Shown here in pieces: positions 1 to 10,100 of a stretch of DNA of 64,000 nucleotides (the stretch's first letter is position 1; every line of letters begins with the position of its first letter). Where the stretch lies: NCBI GenBank assembly GCA_964020085.1, contig OZ026601.1, forward strand, positions 268,501-332,500. The letters are read 5' to 3'. The notes beneath the pieces were generated by a model, which was not told where the DNA came from, did not search any database, and saw only the letters and a list, made by a program, of their open reading frames with translations. Source of the stretch: Micromussa lordhowensis. Its lineage: Eukaryota > Cnidaria > Anthozoa > Scleractinia > Lobophylliidae. Position numbers and translations under genes: made by a program.

Positions 1-1636
1 AATGATGAAACAGGGAAAGCTTCTGAAAATTTCTCTGTCAGTCATCTTCAGGAAAATTTGAATTAAAATTATACTGATGAATGGATCATTACTTGATCAG
101 ACTGTACTGCAGACAAAATGGACAAAAAATGTATTAATTGCCTTGAATCTCAGAATGCAAGACATTGCAAAGACTTGATGACTAGGTAGGTAGTCATGGA
201 CACTTCCATTTTTAGGACAAAATTCCTGGCTTAGCCTGGCATAAAGAATAGCTGAGCAATGAATTGAAATAGCCATTTTTAATTGATTCAGAAGCCAAAT
301 CTTTCCATACTTTAAAAGTCAAGGTATTAGGTTTTGCTGATAAATAGTTTGGAACCTGAACAGGGCCCTAAAAGGAAGGTGACTAAGATTGACGCTGAGC
401 TAACTACTCCATCCACACAGCTCTTCTCCCTGACCACTGAACAGATGAACCTTGCACACTAGCAATGTTACAAATTAACATAATTATATTAACAAGGATA
501 TAATGATATGACAGACTCACCCGCCTTATAAATCCTGTGATCAAAATATATCCAGCAAACAGAGAAAAAAAAGACATTGAAATTTTTAGTACGAAGTATA
601 TTAAAGTACCAGTGTAATAGAGCTGTCATCAATCGAGTGTCGTAAAACCAAAACCAAGCAAATTACTTGCCTATTAGACTACTCAGCCAATCTCGAACCG
701 TAGTAAAACCAAAGTAATTGCCTTATTACTTTTGACACTCAAAATGGAAACTACTCTAACAGTTACTGCAGTTATGAATAATAATCAAAATATTGCAACA
801 AGGGAATGAAGTAATCACAATTGAAAAACCCTGATCTAATTTTATTTATTTGGCGAATCACTGTATTGGAATGAATATGCATTGTCTAGTTGGTTTCATT
901 CATATTGTTTGGAGAAATAAAATGTCTGTTTGAACTGGCTTTAATAAAAGAATTCCAAACAAGGCTGCTAGAAACTATTTTTTGCATACATCATTTCTCA
1001 ACAATGAAGCACAAACCAGCGAACCTGATCATCAATAAAATTGGTCGGCTGGAGTTTATTATGCTCCTTTAAAGCATAAACCTTCCTACAGCGTATACTT
1101 TATCAAGTTATAATGCAGGCGAGCTACATGTATATCGCTAGTTTGCTCAAAAATTTCCTGCTGCACTCCGCTCAGCAGTCTTGTGCGCCTTGTGCTTTTC
1201 TATACACTTGTTTCATGTTTTTAAAAACTCCTGTCAATTAATGCACATGGATCATGTATCTTTTAATGAAGCACTCCAGCTATAAGTACGTGACAAATCA
1301 ACTGCACAGGGAATCAGTCAGAAGGGATATCTGTAACTTTAATACATGATCATATATGAAATAAAATTAAATATCAACCTAACTTGTACAAATATAATCG
1401 AAATTGCAGTAAAAAGAAATTTTCACTTATCAAATCAAATAAGAATCAAAGGTTAAAACATATAGAGTGTAACTGTACAGTATTAAACTTCTGATCAATG
1501 AAACAAAGGAAATACGCCATTTCGTGTCTCAGCTTGCATGACGTAATATGGTAACTTTTAGAAAGCGGAATATGATGGTCAAGCCCGTTTAGTACAACTT
1601 GTACAGTCTTAACAGAACAAAGTAAGACAACCATAC
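1..1636 (-). other. Intron or upstream part of the lifeguard gene
   Basis: AT-rich sequence with no convincing exon on either strand. Around 636-750 there is a small repeat with opposed GAGTGTC termini enclosing AAAACCAAA-type motifs, probably a MITE remnant. Short open frames here have no recognisable content. Confidence 0.4.
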
Positions 1637-2021
1637 CAAGCCTGATGGATTTGTCGCTAAAACTGACGATGGCAGAGAATTCAGATGCGCCATATTCCAC
1701 ATCAGGTGATGAGTAAATCGGAGGAGGCGGCGGAGCCGGAGGAATAGGTTGTGTTTGGTACGCGTAATTTCCATATGCATTGGGTGCTGAGGGCTTGCCT
1801 CCGGTCCCTACAGCCGATTCGTATGTCGGCGGAGGAGGGAAAGCTGGATTAGAAGGTACCGTTTCAACGGGCGGTGGGTAGGCAGCTTGGTTGGAAGGCG
1901 GAGGGTAGCCCCCGGCTGAACCATAGTTCATCACTGCTGGCGAAGGATATTGACTCATGGACTGCTGTGATGGGTAAGGAGGTTGGTTATTGCCCGATGG
2001 ATATGGCGGATTTGTGGACAT
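1637..2021 (-). CDS. Protein lifeguard / TMBIM family, first coding exon (partial gene)
   Basis: The ATG at 2021 opens a 128-residue exon rich in Pro, Tyr and Gly (PPYPSG, AYPPP, PIPPAPPPPP repeats) that ends with FSDKSIRLG. Lifeguard proteins (FAIM2, GRINA, TMBIM1) have this architecture: a Pro-rich cytosolic N-terminus, then an F-D-K-x-I-R motif just before the seven-helix Bax-inhibitor-1 domain. The exon ends at 1637 with donor GTATGG in phase 1; the expected continuation is G-F-I-R-K-V-Y. No later exon was recognised in 1-1636, so the membrane domain must lie beyond the left edge. The family sits in Golgi, ER and endosomal membranes and modulates calcium and apoptosis. Which paralogue this is cannot be decided from the N-terminus. 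The reading frame past 1637 is intron read-through. Confidence 0.72.
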
Positions 2022-2213
2022 GACCGCTTGTCAGATCACCGACGTTCCCACAGTATCAAAGAAAAGATAAAATAACTTCGACGAATACGAAGAAAATATG
2101 GCACCGTCGCTCTTGTCAAATAGGCGCCAGCTGCTGGTTGGAGCTCTTTTCAGGTCGTGACGAACGTCACGTGGCTCATTACACTACGTCATCCATGACA
2201 TTTGTTGTACTTC

Positions 2214-2407
2214 ATCGCGCGATAACTTAATTTATCGCGCGATAAATTCAATTTTATCGCGCGATAAAATTGAATTTATCGCGCGATAAAATTGAATTTA
2301 TCGCGCGCGATAAAATTGAATTTATCGCGCGATAAATTAAGTTATATTAAGTTATCGCGCGATAAAGTACAATTTATCGCGCGATATTTCACGTCTATCG
2401 CGAGATA
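2214..2407. repeat. Cluster of TATCGCGCGATA palindromes upstream of the lifeguard gene
   Basis: Eight copies of the perfect palindrome ATCGCGCGAT (one with an extra CG) and one TATCGCGAGATA variant lie in under 200 bp, spaced by AATTGAATTT-type linkers. The array starts about 190 bp upstream of the lifeguard ATG. Each unit is self-complementary and CpG-rich in an otherwise AT-rich stretch. It could be a satellite seed or a cluster of protein-binding sites in the promoter. Confidence 0.85.
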
Positions 2408-2810
2408 AAATAAAATGTGGCATGTCCCCTATGGGCCACCGTACGTTTTGGGCGTTATTTGTACTCTACGAAGTGCAGTTGGATAATTTAATAACACTTT
2501 GTCGATGAAAATAGGATGAAGGAAATGCGCCGCAAGAGTGGGTCGGTCTCAGACCATGTCGAGTGAACAAATGGCCGACACGTAAAACAAAGGTAAGATG
2601 CATAGAAATTACGATTAGTTCGGGCCCTTGTGGGAAACTTCGTACAACAAAATGGGGAGTTCAAGAACTCGAGGTTGATAATATGGTGTTTGACTAAGGC
2701 TTGGAAATGCGTTTTATTTAGAGTTTTCGGGATTTTGGAAAAAAATCACGGGTACGCGTACGAACAATCTCAATTCTTTATTTGATCCGGATTTTATCAT
2801 TAATATTTTA

Positions 2811-2909
2811 TTTTACCCTCAGTCTGCATTTTACCCCTGGTCTGCAGTCTGCAGTCTGCATTTTACCCTCAGTCTGCATTTTACCCCCGGTCTCCAGTCT
2901 GCGTTTTAC
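2811..2909. repeat. Short interspersed tandem motif (TTTTACCC / CAGTCTGCA)
   Basis: The phrases ATTTTACCC, CTCAGTCTGC and GGTCTGCAGTCTGC alternate irregularly across about 100 bp. It is a mosaic of two short motifs rather than a clean tandem repeat. Confidence 0.7.
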
Positions 2910-3104
2910 ACTGACCGGTTTGATTACCTATTATTTTTACCTGTGATCGGTTATTTTATTTGATTCATTTTTATTTCTTCTTTCTTATTCATTATTTTGT
3001 ATATGTAAATGTCGTAAATTATTACTTCGTAATTAAAAGGACGTAAAAGCAGCAATTTTGTAGCAATCTTAATGAAGAGAACAAGACTTTTAAATTTTAA
3101 AGAA

Positions 3105-3396
3105 GACATGTTTCGGCAACTCCTGTGCCATCGTCAGTTTGCGGATGGAATAACAATGATGAACAATATATAGAGGAAAATTAGAATAACAATGGTATGA
3201 TACAACAATAGATTACAAAGAAAGATAAAGATTTACATGAAACAATTGTTGACATGTTTCGGCAACTCCTGTGCCATCGTCAGTTTGCGGATGGAATAAC
3301 AATGATGAACAATATATAGAGGAAAATTAGAATAACAATGGTATGATACAACAATAGATTACAAAGAAAGATAAAGATTTACATGAAACAATTGTT
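3105..3396 (-). repeat. 146-bp direct tandem dimer with hammerhead-like cores
   Basis: Two adjoining, essentially identical 146-bp units (3105-3250 and 3251-3396). On the minus strand each begins with CTGACGA, a hairpin with GGCA/TGCC arms, GAAAC, then ATGTC (3137-3105 and 3283-3251). This is the order of a type I hammerhead ribozyme core (CUGANGA, helix II, GAAA, short helix III, cleavage triplet GUC), except for one extra base between CTGACGA and helix II. Tandem hammerheads with very short helix III are known from Penelope-like elements and retrozymes. That this is one of those is an inference; no protein-coding part is adjacent. Confidence 0.6.
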
Positions 3397-3559
3397 GATT
3401 TAGGGAGGGTTTAATGTAACATTTGCATTTAAACGTCAGCCTTCGCTCATATGTGATATGTGGTACTGAAAATAAAATTACTTACTTACAGTAAAGGTAA
3501 ATTACTGCAAGTGAAATTAATCTGCTGAAATGAAAATATACTGACTGATTTTTATTTCA

Positions 3560-4030
3560 TTATTTTTCATTATTTTTGTGATAATGACAATATTGTTCAT
3601 TCTTTGGAACACTTTTAATACATCGTTTTAATCGTTTATTCGTTTTCAAGCATTGCACGAGCGCAGATGTACTGTCATTGAATTGATGAATTTTACAGAA
3701 GTTAGTGTTCTCCAAAACCTTTGATTTACATGGGCTCTCCAACCGATTTAAAGCCTGACACGTCGGTAAGTGAATCTGTTCTTCCACAGTGCGAGTCAGT
3801 CTTCTTTGAATTTCGCGTTCCTTTTGCCTCCTGTTCCTCTTATACAGGAGTTTGCTTAGTTTTGCTTGATGTAGTATTCTGAAATCTTGAAGTTTCACAC
3901 CAAAGGGCCCTTGTTTTCGCTTCCCTGGTTTCTTTTTGTTGAATAGTTCTTTCCAACACCTCTTTTTCTTTTGGGATCTTTTTGACAATCCACAGTTGTG
4001 TCGCTTTAAATCTTTCGCTGGTGCAGCCAT
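3560..4030 (-). CDS. Small basic protein with two C3H fingers (zf-C3HC3H-like)
   Basis: An uninterrupted 156-aa frame from ATG 4030 (a second in-frame ATG at 4054 would add 8 residues; MAAPAKDL looks the better start). The first half is very basic (runs such as KRSQKKKRCW and NKKKPGKRKQ). The C-terminal half carries two copies of the same finger, each C-x9-C-x10-C-x2-H. That C3H-C3H arrangement resembles the potential DNA-binding domain of KANSL2 and INO80D, though this protein is much shorter than either. The basic tract suggests a nuclear or nucleolar protein (inference). It is head-to-head with TUT1, ATG to ATG 103 bp, so expression probably starts from a shared promoter. It appears to be single-exon. 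I could not assign a named orthologue. Confidence 0.6.
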   Translation of the reverse strand: MAAPAKDLKRHNCGLSKRSQKKKRCWKELFNKKKPGKRKQGPFGVKLQDFRILHQAKLSKLLYKRNRRQKEREIQRRLTRTVEEQIHLPTCQALNRLESPCKSKVLENTNFCKIHQFNDSTSALVQCLKTNKRLKRCIKSVPKNEQYCHYHKNNEK

Positions 4031-4133
4031 GACTGGTTCGTAAACAACAAACAACCAGGCGCAAGAACGAAGAGTAGAGACTGGGGTTGATTTTTAGCTT
4101 TTTCGTTCCCAGAGCCCGCGTCATTTAAAGAAG
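4031..4133. promoter_or_regulatory. Shared divergent promoter, C3H-finger gene / TUT1
   Basis: Only 103 bp separate the two opposed start codons, so this stretch must hold both 5' UTRs and the core promoter or promoters. No TATA box is evident. Confidence 0.5.
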
Positions 4134-7100
4134 ATGGCTGCTCACGGAACTGTTCGTGGAAAGCAAGTCTTTTGTGATGTGTGTGAAGTCACTTTACCTT
4201 CAGGTAAGCATGGCTGTGAATAAAATTGGTGAAGAAAGTGATATGCTTAAGCTTATACTTACGTGGGATTGTCACACTATGTTTTGGGCCACCTGACTAG
4301 ATGCTGCGAGATGGAAAGAAAGTCCAGTGAAACTTCAATCTGACTCGGTTTTGTCCACCGTCACGTACGTTTAGCGGAGACTTTCCTCTTTTATGTCCAT
4401 TCATTATCTGTAGTTCCTAGCCAAGGAGCAAGGTAGGAAAGGTAAATTCTGCATACGAGCCAAATTACCCATCAGGCCGGAGCTTATCCCCGTTTCAGTA
4501 GCATGAAGCGACTTGGAGTACTTTACTCCCCTCTGGATGGGATGTAGTCCATCGAAGGGTTAGCTCCAGCATTAAATTCGCCGGTACCCATTTATAGACC
4601 TTGGTAGAGTAAGGCACTGTGCGAGTAAAGTTTCTTGTCCAAGAACACAACACCATGTCTCTGGCTAGCGCTTGATACCAGACCACTTGAAGCGTAGTTG
4701 AGTGCACTAAGTATGAGGCCACTGCACCACCTAGTCAAGGAGCTGCAATTTTAGATTGTTTCCTAGCGGGTAATATCCTTATTTTTTTAAAGTTGCACCT
4801 GGAGTCCACAAAACAATGCTGAACCTTGGCTGAAACCAGGCTAGTCTACTACTAGATAAAATAAACTTGCAGATACTTATGAACTAATGAACTAATGAAG
4901 GTACAACATAGCAAAGCAGTGACTTATCTTAAGGTTGACAGTGGTGAAGTAAGTAATGGTGCATATTTTTGTGGATAAAGAAGATACTTCCTTCTCTTCC
5001 ACTCCCTTCCTCCCATGACCACCTTGTTTTAATGACATGACTGTGTTTTTGGCTTGAACAAAATCTCTGTAAAACCCTAAAAACAAAGTGGAATTTTTAA
5101 GTAACAGTTGCACTGATTTAACAAAAAAATACATTGGTTACGTTTTCTGTGCTGCAAGCAGGAGTCATTGGGGATCAATGGCCAGTCTGTCTCCTAATAA
5201 TTGAAACCTACCGTATTTAAACCACCACTCCATTGATACAATCAAGTTTTTATACATGGTTCCACAATACAAATATACCAAGGACTGTCAAAAATTCACC
5301 TGTATATCTGAGGAAGAATATACTGTAGTTATTCTAGATCTTTACCAAAATTATGTTGCAGCCTCATTGTTGCCAACCCACAATAAAGGGAAAAAACACC
5401 AAAGGTTGTTGAACTTGAAACAGGAAAGAGAGAGCTCATCAAAGAAAAGCATTTATGTTCGGGGTTTTCAGAAGTCTGGATCTATTGAAGAAGAGTTGAC
5501 TAAATACTTCAATGTGTATGGAAAGGTCTCGAACATCTTCTTGGACAAAGACAAGGTACGTACCTCAAACACCTAGATCATCACTGAGCCATATTTTTGA
5601 CACTGCATATAGATATAACCATAGCATGATGTTGGCATAAACATTACCAGTGACACTTTAAGAGTTACTTTTAGAAACAGTTTATTTTCACAGCTTGAAC
5701 AGATGCAGCAGTGTATTGTCATTCCTTTTTTTCCTGTGTGCAGCGATGGCATCAAATACATGTACCTCTTTTCGGAAAATCCTAAAAGATATAATAGTGG
5801 ACGTTGCCTAAAGGCTGGTTTTTACTAGCTCATAAGCATAAGCTGACGTACGCAGACGCAGTGAGATGTTGATAATTAGCACCTTTTGTTAGGAAAATTT
5901 TGAACAAAAGTTGCTAATTATCAACATCTAACTGCACCTATGTATGTCGCGTTATGCTTATGCACCAGTGGAAACTAGCCTTAACTTACAAGAAGTACAA
6001 TAGCCCAATTTCGATATATTAAAATTCAGCCTAAAACAATAGACCTCAGCACGAGGCTCGTGGGAATAACTACAGAGTTTGTGGGGTTTATTCCCACGAG
6101 CCTCGTGCTGAGGTCTATTGTTTTAGGCTGAATTTTAATATATCGAAATTGGGCTATTACTTCGCTCATCTTTCAATAATATTTATTATAATAATTTCAG
6201 TCTGACCATGCTCACAGAGCAGAAGTATGAAGTATTATGCTGCTGTTTATAAAGCATGGAATATAAAATGGTGTTGTCTTTCCTCATTCCAGTTGTAAGG
6301 TTCCTATTTGGAATGTTCATTGGCAACATATATGAAAAAAATATTAATAAATGTTTAGTACGTCTAGTAAAGTTTTAAATGCCAAGCAATTATTATGAAC
6401 TGCATTACTAGCATACGTCTGGCTTCATGCTCTCTTGTGAATTGAACAATGTTCAGTTTAACAGTGAACTTTTAGATTCTTTTTTGTCAATTTTGAGACT
6501 GAAAGGTTCAATTTTTGTTTCTTCCTTTTCAAGGGCATTTTTGCTATTGTGGAGTTTGCTGATAAAGAAAGTGTATCCGTGGTACTGACTCAGGAATCAC
6601 TACCTCTTTTAAATGGCAAATGGCTAACAGTGAAAGAAAGAACCGTAAACAAAGCAGCCCTTCAGGGTAAGGTACAAACATCAAGGAAGCGCAAACGCAA
6701 TGACTCACAAGAAGAAGGCCAGCAGGATAACAAAGAGATGGCTTTCTTTTTGTCAGAGGATCTCATTACCAAACTTAAGTCATCTCGCACAGTAGGTAGA
6801 AGTTTTATGCTTGTTCATATATCATTGTCTGGGTGACTTTGATTTCAGCATTGAATTTTTTTTCTTGGACCTTAATTCAACATAAGGTTTAGGGAGTACT
6901 ACAGTGTATTTCCCATACTGAGCAATGCTGTTGCTTGTAATTTTTTTAGTTGAAGCTGCTGCTGAATAGTATTTGAAGAAACAGTAGAGGCAGATATTAT
7001 TACAAGCTTGCTTTCATAAACTTACTCAAAATTATTGTTTAAAGTAAAACCAGTGGTCAGCACTTCTGGGAACTACTTGAGTTTTAAAACGTTTTTATTT

Positions 7101-10100
7101 TCTCCTACCCATTTCGTGTGACTAGCGCACACTTCATCAGGGAGTTTTACAATACAACCAAGTATATACCTGTACATATACCTAAACAAAGAATTCCACA
7201 TTTCGTGAAAACACGTACATGTATCTAACTAACTATTCGGATGCACAGTTTCCACTGCAGGCCCAAATAGTGGTGTCACATTTAAAATATGTCATTGCCT
7301 TGATTATTTTTTCGCCTTTTTCCTTGACCCATTACTGCATGGTTTAGATATCCATAGGTTGTTTTCCGAAACATAGAATTCTGTGTTTAGATATATATAC
7401 AGTTATACTTGGTTGTATTGTAAAACTCCCTGGTGAAGTGTGCACTAGTCAAATAAAACATGTAGGAGAAAATAAAAAAGTTTTACAACTCAAGTAGTTC
7501 ACAGAAGTGCTGCTCACTGGTTTTACTCTAAAACAATCTTGGTGTCATACAGTTGAAACCTGCTATCCTGAACTCAATGAGAAATAGTCAGAGATGTCGG
7601 GGTGTTGTGGCAGAGGGGGGCCTTGAGGTGGAAGATATTAAATGACTGAAATAGTATATTTTTCAAGGGAAAATGATTTTTCATTCTTCGCGACCGGCAA
7701 AATTCGCTGTTTACTTGCCCTAGACACAACAGCTACTCAGAGAAAATATATATATATATATGTGGTGGGCTCAGCAAGGAAATCGCTTTGTGCCAGCTAC
7801 TTGAAATTCTTCTCCTTCTACTTCAAATGTTCGGGAGAATGCTGAGGAGGGAGTTTGAGATAACTGTGTTCAAGAGACATGTAGCAAGGTTCTGTTGTAT
7901 CTCTCTAGAAAAAGCGTAACCTCTGTGAAGATCAAATTCTAGTAAGGTGACTCCCTTGGTTTGTAATGCATACTCACCCTCTTTGTTTCATTTGGTAATT
8001 TTTGGATTCTACTACTATTTGTTTGCAGGTCGAGGAACAATTGAATTTGTTGATGCAACACTTGTGTTTAACTGATGAAGACATCAAGTTAAGAAGACTA
8101 GTTTGTCAACTGTTACAAGAAGTGTTTGGTGAAGTCTATCCTGGCGTGTCAGTGGTGCCTTTTGGTTCTACTGTTAGTGGAGTTGGCTGGACAGGAAGCG
8201 ACTTGGATGTCTGTTTATTAACAAGTGTTACACCCTCTCAGTGTGAAGAGACTGGTGTTGATTACTCTTTAGTTATTGACATGTTGCGTAGCTTTGCTCC
8301 TGGCTGTACAAACATCATACCAGTCTTGACTGCTAAATGCCCTCTTGTCAAGTTCACACACCAGCCATCTGGCTTGTCATGTGATCTATCGGTGAATAAC
8401 AGGTATTTTTAATGTTCTGACGTATATGACTGTACTGAAATCAAATGGGAGGTTTGTATGGGCTAAGTATTTTAACTTAGTTTGTGGCCAAACTAACTGA
8501 AGGAAGCCAATGGAAGAAAGCCAACTAAAATATCTCTCACAATAGTAATAGTTTTTATTTGCTTCTCAAATTGATATCCCTAGGCACATGTAAAGTTTAA
8601 GTCCATTCCAGTTGGTAAGACAAGAGGTGGATGGTCTGTGTCCCTTATTAGTGCTCTGTCCTCAATTAGTGTCACTGGTACTAGAACAAACACTCTTTAA
8701 TAAAGGATATGCATGGATGTGTGGATAAGACTGGATATATGGCTTATCCATGCTGCTATGTCAAGTAATTACATTAAACTTGCTGCTCTTAGATGGGATG
8801 TTTTCCTTCCATATTACTAACTTCCCAGCAATTTTTCAAGTTGTCCAGGGAATTTTCATTTCTATGTATACTCCTTGTGAGGCATAGTATATCATGGCTA
8901 GTGCTCGGGCTTTATACAGAGTGGTCAGGGTTTCAAATGTGGTACAAGTGTTTTGGCTAGACCGTTCACTCTCACAGTACCTCTCTCTACCCAGGTGTAT
9001 ACCAAACCTAGCCATAGTCATTTCCTGACCTCTCAAGAAAGAAATAGTGTACCCCTTCGCCATCAGAGTATATAAGATGTCATTCTGCACTTCACCTATA
9101 CCTTTCATTTCTTTTTAGGCTTGGTGTTGCAAACTCAAATCTTCTTCGCTGCTACATGTCTCTTGATCCCAGGATCCCTCAGCTGGTGTTTATCATGAGA
9201 GCATGGGCAAAAGCCAAAGTTCTCACTGTTGGAAGACACTTGTCAAGTTATGCAGTGACCCTCATGGTGTTGTACTTCCTGCAGACACAGAACCCACCTG
9301 TTATTCCATCGTTGCAGCAGGGATTTGAGTCATGGATCAAAGAACAATCACATTCATGTAACAAAGAAAGTTGTGGCTACCACAAGTTGCTTGTTGAAGA
9401 GCTTGAGTCCAAGATGATTGATAACTGGAACTGTTCATTCTTCACAGATGTTGCCAGACTTTCTTCATCAAATAACAACAAAAGTCTGAGTAAGTAAAAA
9501 TTATTGTTTGTATGTGTCAGTGACCAACACAAAAGCCTATGCTACTTTGGTCACTGAGCACACTTGATCTTGGCTATTTATTGTTAGTATAAATCTGTTA
9601 GCACTCTATCACAAATGCCGTTCTCTGATTGGCTACGCTACTCACTATCTATTCTGTGATAGATAGTGATTAGCATAGCAGTGTACCCTCGTTAGCAAAA
9701 TGATGGCCGCTTCTTGGCATTTTCGAAGTGTCTGTGAAGAGGACTAAAATTTCGAGTAAAACAAAAAGAAATCTGACAAATCTGAAACTTGAATCTGATT
9801 TAATTTGTTGTGTTTGGCGTGGTTTGAAAGTTTTGATATTACAGTCATTCCCGTAAAACCGTGAACACCAGAGAAAATTTATGGAATGTTTATTGTTTCG
9901 TGACCAATCAGAAGTGAGATGAAACCAACAAGCTGGCTTTTTCTTCCAACGAACTGGCTTTTCATCCACGACTAACCTTCAAAAACCAAACTACAGAATT
10001 TGGAATAGACCTAGAAGCGAAATTTTACAACGGTGCAAGTTTTCCTTCTCAGCTACAAAAGAATACGGATCGAAAATCACCAATCACAGCAACTAGCATG

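Noticed and set aside
7425..7460. A second intact hammerhead core in the right arm of the 7034-7537 foldback
   Set aside because: CTGATGA has become CTGGTGA and the GAAA box is lost, so it is a decayed copy.
7736..7762. Z-DNA or regulatory AT run (TATATATATA)
   Set aside because: Only about ten dinucleotides, ordinary for AT-rich intron.
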